Shown here in pieces: positions 1 through 8,533 of a stretch of 47,416 nt of DNA. Made by a program: the position numbers and the translations under genes. This stretch comes from Pseudanabaena sp. lw0831 (lineage in GTDB: Bacteria > Cyanobacteriota > Cyanobacteriia > Pseudanabaenales > Pseudanabaenaceae). The notes under the pieces are model-generated. The model searched no databases, had not been told where the DNA came from, and saw only the letters and a program-made list of their open reading frames with translations. The stretch's first letter is position 1, and each line of letters begins with the position of its first letter. The stretch spans positions 1-47,416 of the forward strand of contig NZ_BBJB01000113.1 of the NCBI RefSeq assembly GCF_016584665.1. The letters are read 5' to 3'.

Positions 1-1484
1 CGGTCATACCTCGCCTCCCGCGCCAACGGAACCGCAATCTCTCCAATGGCTCCAACATCCCCCGCAAACCTCTCCACCAGATAAGTTCCCAACAAACTCA
101 ACACCAACGCATATCCATCCCAATCGCGCACCACCTGCCTTAGCGCCGCCGCCTCACCCCGCACACTCAACTTTTGCAACAACTCACACCCCTCCCCATC
201 CGTCAACCGTTCCACATCCCGATGCACAAACGTCGTCAGATCGATCAGATCGAACAACGGCGCACGACTGGTCACCACACAAAACGCCTCATTCTCTCCC
301 TTAGCCAAAGTTCGCAACCACTCCCGCAGATCGGGACTTTTCAGTAAGCCATAATCATCACCGCTCTCATGCTGCAACTCCTCCAAACCATCCAAAACAA
401 ACAGATAGCGCCCACCCTTCCGCAAGACTAAATTAATCAGGAAAATCTTCTCGCTTGCAGATTTACATAGACTTAGAGCATTCAAATCCCCTACAACGAA
501 GTTAGCTAACGCTTCAAAAAACTCATCAATACCGCCATTCTCATAAAATCCCCACCAGAAAACCGCTTGCGGTTTGCGATTTGATGACAACACATTCGCC
601 ACCCACCGCCGCGCCACACTACTCTTACCCTCACCCCCAAACCCAATCAATTCCACAATCCGCCGCGCAGGATCGCCCCAATCCCCATCCAAAGCTTGCA
701 ACAATTCCACCCGTCCGACCCATTCATCCAAAAGCGGCGGCGCATTTACCAGTTTTTCCTTGAGAGTAGGCATGGCAATATTATTCGTCATTGGTGCTGT
801 AGCGATCGGTGCGATTGCTACAGCAGTTACTGTATTTAAGGGCAATGAGATCGGTGGCAAAGCCAACACCCGCACATTCACCGCCCAAGCCGTATCCCGA
901 TCCTTCCCTGTCTCGTCAGGAAACCAAGTCTCTGAGACAATCCCCACCACGCGATCGCGCTCCAAATCCAGCACCGCAGCACCACTCATGCCACTATTGA
1001 TCTGACTCGACTCCAACTGAATCGGATCGAGTTGTAAAACATAACCATTTGGCGGTTCCACATCCCCTAAAATTTCGCCTTTCGCAAACCCGCCTGAATA
1101 TTTCTCTAACGGACGATAGCCATAACTCCGAAAGCGATTCCCTGTTGATTCATCTGCCCCATCAATTCGCGCAGGTTGCATCTTGTCTGGCAAGAAAAAT
1201 GGAGCATTCTCATCACCCAATTGCAGCAACACCACATCATCATCGCAATCCTCAAAGCAGCCGATTACCCGTGCCAGCCATTTTTGACGCGATGGCGCGA
1301 AGTACGCTCCTATTTCCATACCTTGACAAACGCTCCCAGCCGCCGCCTTCACCACATGCACGCAAGTCACCGCCAAGCCATTTTCTGAAATCACAAACCC
1401 AGTGCCAATAATCTCTTCATTACTCACAGAGCGATGAATTTGCAGCGTAAACTCACGGGGATTTTGGATTTGAATGTTTGTCAT
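1..1484 (-). CDS. Trypsin-like protease fused to STAND NTPase (3' part outside window)
   Basis: The frame is open from an ATG at 1484 to the window edge, giving 494 residues without a stop. Residues 20-210 form a trypsin-like serine protease. His43 lies in TCVHVV, Asp83 in DDDVVLLQL and Ser167 in GMSGAA, so the triad is complete. No signal peptide is visible, so it should be cytoplasmic. Residues about 250-490 form a STAND-type NTPase with P-loop GFGGEGKSS (281-289), Walker B YLFVLDGLEE (360-369), a sensor-like VTSR, and a GYALVLSLLG segment where NB-ARC proteins usually have GLPLAL. A C-terminal sensor, often TPR or WD repeats, is expected beyond the window. In known families such a protease is the effector and the NTPase the switch of a conflict or defence protein. 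The Trypco1 gene just upstream on the same strand supports this. Target and trigger are unknown. Confidence 0.85.
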   Translation of the reverse strand, partial: MTNIQIQNPREFTLQIHRSVSNEEIIGTGFVISENGLAVTCVHVVKAAAGSVCQGMEIGAYFAPSRQKWLARVIGCFEDCDDDVVLLQLGDENAPFFLPDKMQPARIDGADESTGNRFRSYGYRPLEKYSGGFAKGEILGDVEPPNGYVLQLDPIQLESSQINSGMSGAAVLDLERDRVVGIVSETWFPDETGKDRDTAWAVNVRVLALPPISLPLNTVTAVAIAPIATAPMTNNIAMPTLKEKLVNAPPLLDEWVGRVELLQALDGDWGDPARRIVELIGFGGEGKSSVARRWVANVLSSNRKPQAVFWWGFYENGGIDEFFEALANFVVGDLNALSLCKSASEKIFLINLVLRKGGRYLFVLDGLEELQHESGDDYGLLKSPDLREWLRTLAKGENEAFCVVTSRAPLFDLIDLTTFVHRDVERLTDGEGCELLQKLSVRGEAAALRQVVRDWDGYALVLSLLGTYLVERFAGDVGAIGEIAVPLAREARYD

Positions 1485-1527
1485 GAGTATCAAATATCTG
1501 TAAGCAAAAGAAAACTAGAAAATGCCT

Positions 1528-1593
1528 AGATCCCCGACTTTTTGTGTGATTAGCACAGGTAATCTCTGACTGCAAAGAAAAAGTCGGGGATCT
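1528..1593. repeat. Inverted repeat between the Trypco1 and trypsin-STAND genes
   Basis: Two 16-base arms, AGATCCCCGACTTTTT (1528-1543) and its exact complement (1578-1593), enclose 34 bases. They could fold into a hairpin in the transcript between the two co-directional genes. That would attenuate or process the message, or it may be a small mobile palindrome. Confidence 0.7.
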
Positions 1594-1608
1594 TAAATCT
1601 CTGCATCT

Positions 1609-1947
1609 TTACTTATCCTTGTCCCGATTCCAGACCAGCCTCACCTTAATACTGCCCTCAGCCCCAGCACTCGCCAAAAACGCACCCGCCTTAGCATCCA
1701 GCTTCACCGCAAACTCCACCTCCACCTGAGACGGCTTATTTGCCATCGTATCAAGCGTTGCGATCGTGCGATTTGCCATTAACCGAATTGTCCCCATCGC
1801 CGCATTTACAGCGTGCTGAGACTGAGCTACTACTTGCGCAGTTATCTCTTGAGGTGATAGCGATCGGCTGACTTGACCTACAGATCCGCCACTTCCCTTA
1901 AAATCCACCAAAATAATTTCGAGATTGTCTTCTGGCAAATCAGTCAT
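1609..1947 (-). CDS. Trypco1 (trypsin co-occurring domain 1) protein
   Basis: This 112-residue protein has a beta-rich N-terminal stretch (LEIILVDFKGSGG) and a central helix. It ends in AGAFLASAGAEGSIKVRLVW, which matches how I recall the Trypco1 family. Trypco1 proteins are small partners encoded next to trypsin-like proteases in bacterial conflict systems of the VMAP and STAND type. Here it precedes the trypsin-STAND gene on the same strand, 124 bases upstream, which fits. A likely role is regulating or presenting substrate to the protease, but no activity is established. The start is the ATG at 1947. No membrane segment or signal peptide is visible. Confidence 0.75.
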   Translation of the reverse strand: MTDLPEDNLEIILVDFKGSGGSVGQVSRSLSPQEITAQVVAQSQHAVNAAMGTIRLMANRTIATLDTMANKPSQVEVEFAVKLDAKAGAFLASAGAEGSIKVRLVWNRDKDK

Positions 1948-2210
1948 GAGTTCTTCTAATTCTTGAAAGTTATTGCGATCGATTATATCGCTTTATTCTC
2001 ATAATCTTCATAGCTTGATTGGTAAATATTTCATCTACTCACAGCTTTTTCCAAGATTTTTATGATTTGAATCTTCTTAAATATCGAACAAAATCTTGAG
2101 ACATTTATCAATTTCAATTAGCATGACGATTAATTTTGGGGTGATTAGTTAGGCAATCGCCTACAATAGCGTTATTAGTAAGTTATAAATTTTGAATAAC
2201 TATCAAGCTT

Positions 2211-2441
2211 ATGACCACAGTAGAACTTCGCCATCAAATTGATGAATACATCGATAGCCTATCCCCTGAACGGCTCAGAGTAGCTGTAGATTTTTTGGCA
2301 TATCTGGCAGAACGTGAAAGCCAAGAAGCAACTGACGAACTACTGAGGATTCCTAGATTTATGGACTCTTTAGAAAAAGCAGAAGCTAAAGTTTCCACAG
2401 GTAGCTATCGTAACTGGAGAGACATTCGCAGAGATGTATGA
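2211..2441 (+). CDS. Antitoxin-like protein of a RelE/ParE module
   Basis: This 76-residue acidic protein contains IDEYIDSLSPERLRVAVDFL, a pattern common in cyanobacterial antitoxin-like proteins encoded just before RelE/ParE toxins. It should bind the toxin and probably autoregulate the operon, although no clear ribbon-helix-helix or HTH is visible. Its stop codon overlaps the toxin start (ATG at 2434, TGA at 2439-2441), a typical translationally coupled toxin-antitoxin layout. The frame is intact, whereas its partner is broken. Confidence 0.65.
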   Translation: MTTVELRHQIDEYIDSLSPERLRVAVDFLAYLAERESQEATDELLRIPRFMDSLEKAEAKVSTGSYRNWRDIRRDV

Positions 2442-2696
2442 AGTCCGCCTGTCTCCTGAAGCCCAGAATTTTTACAACAAGACCTCACTTGCAACTGTCA
2501 AAAAGATTAATAAGTGTCTGCTAATTCTCGAACAAACTCCATACAACACCCAAACATTACTGCTTTGAGAGGAAATTTAACAGGACGCTATCGTTATCGC
2601 ATTGGTGACTATCGAATAGTGTATCTAGTTGACGAAGACTCAAAAGTGGTATCTGTTACGCTCATTGCTCATCGCAGTAAGGTGTATGACGACTAA
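2434..2696 (+). pseudogene. RelE/ParE-family toxin, frameshifted
   Basis: Translation from the ATG at 2434 gives MYEVRLSPEAQNFYNK and stops after 44 codons at 2566-2568. The rest of the family pattern (LRGNLTGRYRYRIGDYRIVY, then VVSVTLIAHRSKVYDD) continues in another frame to the stop at 2694-2696. The joined length of 263 bases is one short of a whole number of codons, so one base appears to be missing near 2545-2555, in an AC-rich stretch. RelE toxins cleave mRNA on the ribosome and ParE toxins poison gyrase; the sequence does not say which applies. It may be a real inactivating mutation or an assembly error. Confidence 0.75.
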
Positions 2697-2713
2697 TAGT
2701 CTGTTTGTTTTAC

Positions 2714-2938
2714 CTACTTAATCTCCTGATTAACTTCTTGAAGCGCTAACTTGGGAAATAGAATCACAAAGAATCCCATCCATGCAGATATGGGAATCGC
2801 GACAAGAATCGATAACCAGACTATTTTAAACAATAGCCAACTACCACTAATAATCGAGATTCCAGTTAAGATAATTGTCCAAGGTTGACACCACCAAGGC
2901 TTATGATTCCAGACGCTATCAGGTTTTTCTAAAGACAT
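2714..2938 (-). CDS. Small two-helix membrane protein (DUF6737-like)
   Basis: This 74-residue protein has a polar N-terminus with the aromatic motif WWCQPWTIILTG, followed by two hydrophobic segments (about residues 20-38 and 42-62). It looks like the conserved short cyanobacterial and plastid membrane family I recall as DUF6737; the family number is from memory. No function is known. It lies downstream of argS on the same strand, separated by a hairpin terminator, so it probably has its own promoter. Confidence 0.6.
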   Translation of the reverse strand: MSLEKPDSVWNHKPWWCQPWTIILTGISIISGSWLLFKIVWLSILVAIPISAWMGFFVILFPKLALQEVNQEIK

Positions 2939-2960
2939 TTTTTTGATTCCTATATTTTAG

Positions 2961-2987
2961 AAAAGGTCGTGCGAAGCACGACCTTTT
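2961..2987. terminator. Hairpin downstream of argS
   Basis: A perfect 12-bp stem, AAAAGGTCGTGC, has a GAA loop and lies immediately past the argS stop (2989-2991). A-rich and T-rich edges on both sides would give U-runs. The apex is of the GC-NNN-GC type. Confidence 0.8.
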
Positions 2988-2988
2988 T

Positions 2989-4734
2989 TTACATCCGTTC
3001 TAACACGCGAATACCGAGGAGATTTAAACCAAGCTTGAGAGTTTTGGCAGTGATATCACACAGACTTAGTCGTGAGATTCTCTCTGATTCCTCAGCTTGC
3101 AATACAGGGCATTGCTCAAAAAATTGATTGAACTTCTGGCTGAGTTCAAAGAGATATTGACAAAGACGATTTGGGAATAGTTCTTCAGAAACAGCATCGA
3201 TCGCTTCGGCAAATTGCAACAAATGCTTAGCTAAGACAATCTCTGGCTCTTGCGTGAGCTTGATCGCATCAGCATCCAAACTAGCAAAATCAATCTCGCC
3301 TTTACGCCCGATTCCCTGCACCCGCACATAGGCATAGAGCATATAAGGTGCTGTGTTGCCTTGTAGGGCTAACATCTTATCAAAGCTGAAGATATAGTTG
3401 CTAGTGCGATTTTGCGACAGGTCGGCGTACTTCACTGCACCAAGTCCGACGGCTTCAGCGACATCTTGCTTGAATTCATCAGATGCTTCAGGGTTGCGGG
3501 TTTCGATATCAGCCCGTGCACGGGTGACCGCTTCTTCTAAGAGACTCTTGAGAGCGATCGTGTCACCCGATCGCGTTTTAAATTTTTTGCCATCGTCACC
3601 CATCACCAATCCAAATGGAACATGAGTAGTCTGCACAGTTTCAGGAATCCAATTCGCTCGCTTAGCAACTTGGAAGACTTGGGCGAAATGTCCCGACTGA
3701 CCGATATCTGTCACATAAATGATGCGCGTGGCTCTGTCTTCACGAATGCGATAACGCAGGGCGGCGAGGTCGGTGGTCGCATAGTTATAGCCGCCATCAG
3801 TTTTCTGAACGATCAGGGGCAAGGGCTGACCATCTTTGTTACTGAATCCTTCTAAGAAAACACATAATGCGCCTTGATCTTCTTGGAGTAAGCCAGTTTT
3901 GCGTAAATCTGTGACGACATCAGACAAGAACTGATTATAAAAAGATTCGCCGCGTTCTTCTAATTGAATATTGAGGGTGTCATAGATCTTTTGGAACTCA
4001 CGGCGTGATTGTTCGCAAAGCAGTTGCCATGCCAGTTTGGCTTCAGATCCTCCTGCTTGCAGTTCCACTACCGCAGCGCGAGAAATCTCTTTAAATTCTG
4101 CGTCTTCATCAAAGCGTTTTTTGGCGGCGCGATAGAGTTCTACTAAGTCGCCGATCGCGATCGCATCAGCTTTCGTCAACGCATCTGGATACACTTCGCG
4201 CAAATAGGTAATTAACATCCCAAATTGAGTCCCCCAGTCACCGACATGGTTGAGGCGCAGGACTTCATGTCCTTGAAATTCTAGAATCCGCGCAATGCTG
4301 TCACCGATAATCGTCGATCGCAAATGTCCGACATGCATTTCCTTGGCAATATTCGGACTTGAGAAATCGACGATGACGCGATCGGGCTTCTCGACCTTGG
4401 CGATCGCGAGGCGATCGCTTTTTTGCATTTTCGCTAATTGTGATTCTAGGTAGCTAAGTTTCAGTTTTAAGTTAATAAATCCTGCTCCTGCGATCGTCGG
4501 AGCCTCGAACATATCGTCAACTTGTAAATTTGCAATTATCTGTGCTGCGACATCTTGGGGCTTTTGTTTGAGCTTTTTGGTTAAGCCTAGAGCCGCATTG
4601 CATTGATAATCGCCAAATTTGGCATCTTTGGATGGGGCGACGGCTGGATCGTGGCTAGTATATTCCGCACCAAAGGCGGCTGCGATCGCCTTAGAAAAAC
4701 GTATCTTTAAATCGGATAAAACGGAAGTGGTCAT
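2989..4734 (-). CDS. argS: Arginine--tRNA ligase
   Basis: This class I aminoacyl-tRNA synthetase charges tRNA-Arg in the cytoplasm. The 581-residue length is normal. The N-terminal additional domain is followed by the HIGH-like region [20 protein letters not shown] and then [13 protein letters not shown], which is typical of ArgRS. The KMSKS-equivalent loop reads [14 protein letters not shown]. The C-terminal anticodon-binding domain ends in [12 protein letters not shown], close to the family's usual ending. The start is the ATG at 4734. It is transcribed away from the secreted-protein gene at 5023. Confidence 0.97.
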   Translation of the reverse strand: MTTSVLSDLKIRFSKAIAAAFGAEYTSHDPAVAPSKDAKFGDYQCNAALGLTKKLKQKPQDVAAQIIANLQVDDMFEAPTIAGAGFINLKLKLSYLESQLAKMQKSDRLAIAKVEKPDRVIVDFSSPNIAKEMHVGHLRSTIIGDSIARILEFQGHEVLRLNHVGDWGTQFGMLITYLREVYPDALTKADAIAIGDLVELYRAAKKRFDEDAEFKEISRAAVVELQAGGSEAKLAWQLLCEQSRREFQKIYDTLNIQLEERGESFYNQFLSDVVTDLRKTGLLQEDQGALCVFLEGFSNKDGQPLPLIVQKTDGGYNYATTDLAALRYRIREDRATRIIYVTDIGQSGHFAQVFQVAKRANWIPETVQTTHVPFGLVMGDDGKKFKTRSGDTIALKSLLEEAVTRARADIETRNPEASDEFKQDVAEAVGLGAVKYADLSQNRTSNYIFSFDKMLALQGNTAPYMLYAYVRVQGIGRKGEIDFASLDADAIKLTQEPEIVLAKHLLQFAEAIDAVSEELFPNRLCQYLFELSQKFNQFFEQCPVLQAEESERISRLSLCDITAKTLKLGLNLLGIRVLERM

Positions 4735-4839
4735 GGGTTAGTTGTCGCTTTTAGCCTAGGCAGATCAATATAGCGTTTTTTAAGATCTATTCAATATTAT
4801 GATTCATGGTGCTACGTGCTTGCAGCGCTTTGCACTCAA

Positions 4840-4904
4840 AGCAAAGAACTAAAAAATTTAAAAGTGATGCTTCGCACCACTTTTAAATTTTTTAGTTCTT
4901 TGCT
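4840..4904. repeat. 31-bp palindrome between divergent genes
   Basis: The left arm is 4840-4870, the loop is TTC, and the right arm is 4874-4904, with a single A/C mismatch near the apex. The rest of this 288-base spacer (4735-5022) shows nothing I recognise. The flanking genes point away from each other, so it cannot be the terminator of either. Confidence 0.85.
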
Positions 4905-5022
4905 ATCGAAAATTGCTGTAACCAAATCCAGAAGGCTGAGGGAACTACAAAAGCTCTTTTGACTTCTAAGTTTTGTAGATCCAAAATGCATAGACTGGGT
5001 TACTGTATCAGTAAAAAATTAC

Positions 5023-5565
5023 ATGAAAAATTCTAGGGTTAAGGCTTTCGGTCAAATTTTTAAGCAAATATGTTTGGGCGTTGGGGGTGCTGCGATCGCG
5101 CAATTATCTCTATTTACAAATCCCAGTTTTGCCGCGCCGAACAATATCACACTTAACGTTCATCCGACGGATTCGCGTGGAGCTTTTCCAATTTGTCCTA
5201 CTCAGGTGAGTCTTACTCAAACACCGCGTCCCTATGCTGAGGGTGGTTATACTACCGATGGCTCAGCGTCGCTGGGTTGGTTTGCAAGGGAGTTTCGGGT
5301 TGAGAAAAGTGATGAGTTTAGTGTGACTTGGGTGGCGAAGTTGCAGATCAAGTATCACAACTGTAAGGCTACTGCTGGAATCACTAAGTATAACGGTGAG
5401 ACGTTTGAAGGGCATTCATATTTGCGGATGAGGTTTGTTAATGACAAGGTTTATTTGATTTTGGATATGACAGGGATGAGTGATGCGAATGGGTTAACGC
5501 CTGTGATTTTGAATAAGGGTGTGAAAGATGGTAATCCGACATGGACATGGGGAGGTACAGATTAA
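5023..5565 (+). CDS. Secreted protein of unknown function
   Basis: This 180-residue protein begins with a Sec-type signal peptide: basic MKNSRVK, then a hydrophobic core, with probable cleavage after NPSFA near residue 38. The mature part is beta-rich (YLRMRFVNDKVYLILDMTGM) and has two cysteines, in FPICPTQ and YHNCKAT, that could form a disulfide. I do not recognise the family. It probably acts in the periplasm or outside the cell. It ends 64 bases before polA on the same strand but is unlikely to share its function. Confidence 0.7.
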   Translation: MKNSRVKAFGQIFKQICLGVGGAAIAQLSLFTNPSFAAPNNITLNVHPTDSRGAFPICPTQVSLTQTPRPYAEGGYTTDGSASLGWFAREFRVEKSDEFSVTWVAKLQIKYHNCKATAGITKYNGETFEGHSYLRMRFVNDKVYLILDMTGMSDANGLTPVILNKGVKDGNPTWTWGGTD

Positions 5566-5629
5566 TGTCAATGTCATAGCAATCGGTTAACCTAAGATTA
5601 GCGATCGCCAAAACTTTAAAACGAGCATC

Positions 5630-8488
5630 ATGACTTCAAGCGCACAAACTCACCCCACATTTTTACTCGTTGATGGACATTCCCTTGCCTTCAGAGCCTT
5701 TTATGCCTTTGGTAAACACCCAGAAGGCGGCTTGCGCACCTCGACAGGAATCCCCACGAGTATTTGTTTTGGCTTCTTGAAAGCATTGATCGAGATGCTA
5801 GATCGCGAAAAACCTGCTGCTGTTGCGATCGCCTTTGACCTCGCAGCACCCACATTTCGTCATGAGATTGACGATACTTATAAGGCAAATCGTTTGGAAA
5901 CCCCTGAAAGTTTTATTCCCGATATGCAGAACTTACAAAGGGTTTTAGCAGCGATGAATCTGCCAGCGATTACCCAAGCAGGTTTTGAGGCGGATGATGT
6001 ATTGGGAACTCTATCACAGGCGGCGAGTGCTGAGGGCTATACCGTCAAGATATTAAGTGGCGATCGCGATTTGTTTCAATTAATCGATATTGATAAGCGC
6101 ATTTCAGTGCTGAACATCGGACAAAAAGATAAGATTGTTGAATATCATGCCGATCAAGTAAAAGAGCGGTTAGGGGTTTTACCTACGCAAGTCGTGGACT
6201 ATAAAGCTCTCTGTGGTGATGCTTCTGACAATATCCCTGGAGTGCGGGGGATTGGCGAAAAAACGGCGATTAAATTAATAGAGGAATATGGCAGTTTAGA
6301 GAATGTTTTAGCGGCTGTACCAAGGATGAAGGGAGCCGTTAAAACTAAGCTAGAGCAAGGAATTGAAGCGGCAAAACATTCGCAATTTATGGCGACGATC
6401 AAAACCGATGTACCGCTGCCGATGGCGATCTCTGATTGTAAATTGACGGGTTTTGATACTGCCGAGTTAATCCCTTTATTAGAAGAGCTTGAGCTTAAAG
6501 CTTTTGTGAATAGAGTCGATCAGATTCAGGCAAAGTTGTCGGGAAATTATGAGAAGAAACCCTCACCCCCAGCCCCTCTCCCTCTGGGAGAGGGGAGTAA
6601 GACTTCTCAAAAGCAGGATAATGGCGAAGATGAGGAGTTGTGGTTTGACTTTGCTAAGCAAGAGGCAGATCGGGCGATCTCCGCTTCTGCATCGTTAAAG
6701 TTGGATGTACAGATTATTGATGCGATCGCAAAGTTAGAGCACTTAGTGGAAAATCTTCGCAGCACTAAACAGCCTGTGGCTTGGGATACGGAAACCTCGG
6801 CACTAAATCCCTTTGAAGCCGAATTAGTAGGAATTGGTTGTTGTTGGGGAGATTCAATTAGTGAGGTTGCCTATATTCCTTTAAGTCATAGTGAAGGACA
6901 AAATCTCAAATGGGAAGAGGTTAGAGAGATTCTTCGACCCATTCTTGAAGATGCTAGTTATCCGAAATATTTACAGAATGCCAAGTTTGATCGCTTAATG
7001 TTTAAGGCGGCGGGAATTGAGCTAGCAGGTGTGGTATTCGATACGATGATTGCTAGTTATGTCATCGATCCAGAAGCAAGTCATAAGCTCGATGATATGG
7101 CGATGAACTTACTCCAGATTCGCACTGTTAGTTATAAAACGCTAGTCGGTAAGCGCAAATCGATCGCAGAAGTTGCCATTCCTTTGGTTGCTCAATATTG
7201 CGGGATGGATACCTATCTTACTTATCACATTAGACCGATTCTGCAAGAGCAATTAACTGCGGTTCCCGAACTGTGGGATTTATTCCAAAATGTCGAGATG
7301 CCTCTAGAGCCAATCCTTGCGAAAATGGAATGGCGTGGTATTAGGATCGACAAAGAATATTTGAGTGTTTTCTCGCAGGAATTAGAAAAGGATTTAGATA
7401 CTTTAGCGATCGCAGCCTATGCCCAAGCTGGCAAAGAATTTAACCTCAATTCACCTAAGCAATTGAGCGAAATTTTACTCGAATTATTAGGCGAGAAATT
7501 TATCAAGAAATCGCGTAAAAGTGCCACAGGCTATTCTACTGATGTGGCAGTTCTCAATAAATTAGAAGGCGATCATCCACTCATTGACACGATTCTCGAA
7601 AACCGTACACTTGCCAAGCTCAAATCCACCTATGTTGATGCTTTGCCATCGCTGATTCAGCCAAAAACTGGGCGCGTACATACAGATTTTAATCAAACTG
7701 TTGCCTCAACAGGACGTTTGAGTAGTTCTAATCCTAACTTGCAAAATATTCCCATTCGTACAGCTTTTAGTAAGCGGATTAGAGCTGGCTTTTTGCCAAA
7801 AGAAGATTGGATATTAATGGCAGCGGATTATTCGCAAATTGAACTGCGAATTCTTGCTCACTTGAGTCAAGAGCCTGAATTGATGAGGGCTTTTAATGCT
7901 GGTGAAGATGTGCATACTGTCACGGCGCAACTGCTCTTAGAGAAAGAAGAAGTAACTAGCGATGAGCGTCGTCTAGCGAAAATCATTAATTATGGTGTGA
8001 TTTATGGCATGGGAGCGCAGAAATTTAGCCGTGATATCGGTGTGCCAGTAAAAGTTGCCAAGCAATTTATTGACAAATTCAATCAGCGCTACGCGAGGAT
8101 TTCTGCTTACATGCAGGATGTAGAGTTTGAAGCAGAACGTGATGGCTATGTGAAAACAATATTAGGTAGGCGGCGTTATTTCGGCGGGCTTAGTCAGAGC
8201 GGTGGATATCAGAAGGCGGCTCTATTGCGATCGGCTGTTAATGCGCCCATACAGGGAACTAGTGCCGATATCATTAAAATTGCAATGTTGCATGTGGATG
8301 ATCTTTTGCGAGGCTATCAAGCGCGATTGCTATTACAAGTCCATGATGAACTTGTATTTGAAGTACCACCTGATGAAGTTGCCGAATTACAGCCCAAAAT
8401 CAAAGCAGCGATGGAATTAGCTGTAGAGCTTTCGGTAAAGCTGGAAGTGGACATTCACACAGGTAAAAATTGGATGGAAGCAAAATAA
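5630..8488 (+). CDS. polA: DNA polymerase I
   Basis: This 952-residue repair and Okazaki-fragment polymerase has all three domains. Residues 1-295 are the 5' nuclease (FLLVDGHSLAFRAFYAF, LSGDRDLFQL, YKALCGDASDNIPGV). Residues about 365-545 are the 3'-5' exonuclease, whose acidic residues are kept (Asp386 and Glu388 in DTETSAL; YCGMD). Residues about 560-952 are the polymerase, with motif A at Asp733 (DYSQIELR), motif B RRLAKIINYGVIYGM, and motif C around Asp906 (QVHDELVFEV). Two features are odd. A palindromic repeat is inserted in frame in the linker (residues 311-323). Tyr788 occupies the O-helix position that is Phe762 in E. coli. The stop codon lies inside a palindrome shared with the convergent gene. 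Confidence 0.98.
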   Translation: MTSSAQTHPTFLLVDGHSLAFRAFYAFGKHPEGGLRTSTGIPTSICFGFLKALIEMLDREKPAAVAIAFDLAAPTFRHEIDDTYKANRLETPESFIPDMQNLQRVLAAMNLPAITQAGFEADDVLGTLSQAASAEGYTVKILSGDRDLFQLIDIDKRISVLNIGQKDKIVEYHADQVKERLGVLPTQVVDYKALCGDASDNIPGVRGIGEKTAIKLIEEYGSLENVLAAVPRMKGAVKTKLEQGIEAAKHSQFMATIKTDVPLPMAISDCKLTGFDTAELIPLLEELELKAFVNRVDQIQAKLSGNYEKKPSPPAPLPLGEGSKTSQKQDNGEDEELWFDFAKQEADRAISASASLKLDVQIIDAIAKLEHLVENLRSTKQPVAWDTETSALNPFEAELVGIGCCWGDSISEVAYIPLSHSEGQNLKWEEVREILRPILEDASYPKYLQNAKFDRLMFKAAGIELAGVVFDTMIASYVIDPEASHKLDDMAMNLLQIRTVSYKTLVGKRKSIAEVAIPLVAQYCGMDTYLTYHIRPILQEQLTAVPELWDLFQNVEMPLEPILAKMEWRGIRIDKEYLSVFSQELEKDLDTLAIAAYAQAGKEFNLNSPKQLSEILLELLGEKFIKKSRKSATGYSTDVAVLNKLEGDHPLIDTILENRTLAKLKSTYVDALPSLIQPKTGRVHTDFNQTVASTGRLSSSNPNLQNIPIRTAFSKRIRAGFLPKEDWILMAADYSQIELRILAHLSQEPELMRAFNAGEDVHTVTAQLLLEKEEVTSDERRLAKIINYGVIYGMGAQKFSRDIGVPVKVAKQFIDKFNQRYARISAYMQDVEFEAERDGYVKTILGRRRYFGGLSQSGGYQKAALLRSAVNAPIQGTSADIIKIAMLHVDDLLRGYQARLLLQVHDELVFEVPPDEVAELQPKIKAAMELAVELSVKLEVDIHTGKNWMEAK
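6560..6597. repeat. Dispersed palindromic repeat inside polA
   Basis: A C-rich then G-rich element contains arms CCCCTCTCCC (6573-6582) and GGGAGAGGGG (6586-6595) around TCT. It is read in frame as PSPPAPLPLGEG in the linker between two PolA domains. This sequence is a familiar dispersed repeat in cyanobacterial genomes and is normally intergenic. Confidence 0.85.
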
Positions 8489-8533
8489 ATCAATAAGAAG
8501 TAGTGCAAAGCACTACTTCTTATTGATTTATTT
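8483..8533. terminator. Bidirectional terminator between polA and the TMEM175-like gene
   Basis: A perfect 24-bp stem (8483-8506 and 8510-8533) has an AAA loop. The polA stop (8486-8488) lies in the left arm. Two of the three bases of the convergent gene's stop (8532-8534) lie in the right arm. Confidence 0.85.

Noticed and set aside
574-1411. Several plus-strand reading frames over the first 1.4 kb
   Set aside because: They encode proline- and serine-rich nonsense and lie opposite the trypsin-STAND gene, whose minus-strand frame shows full catalytic motifs.
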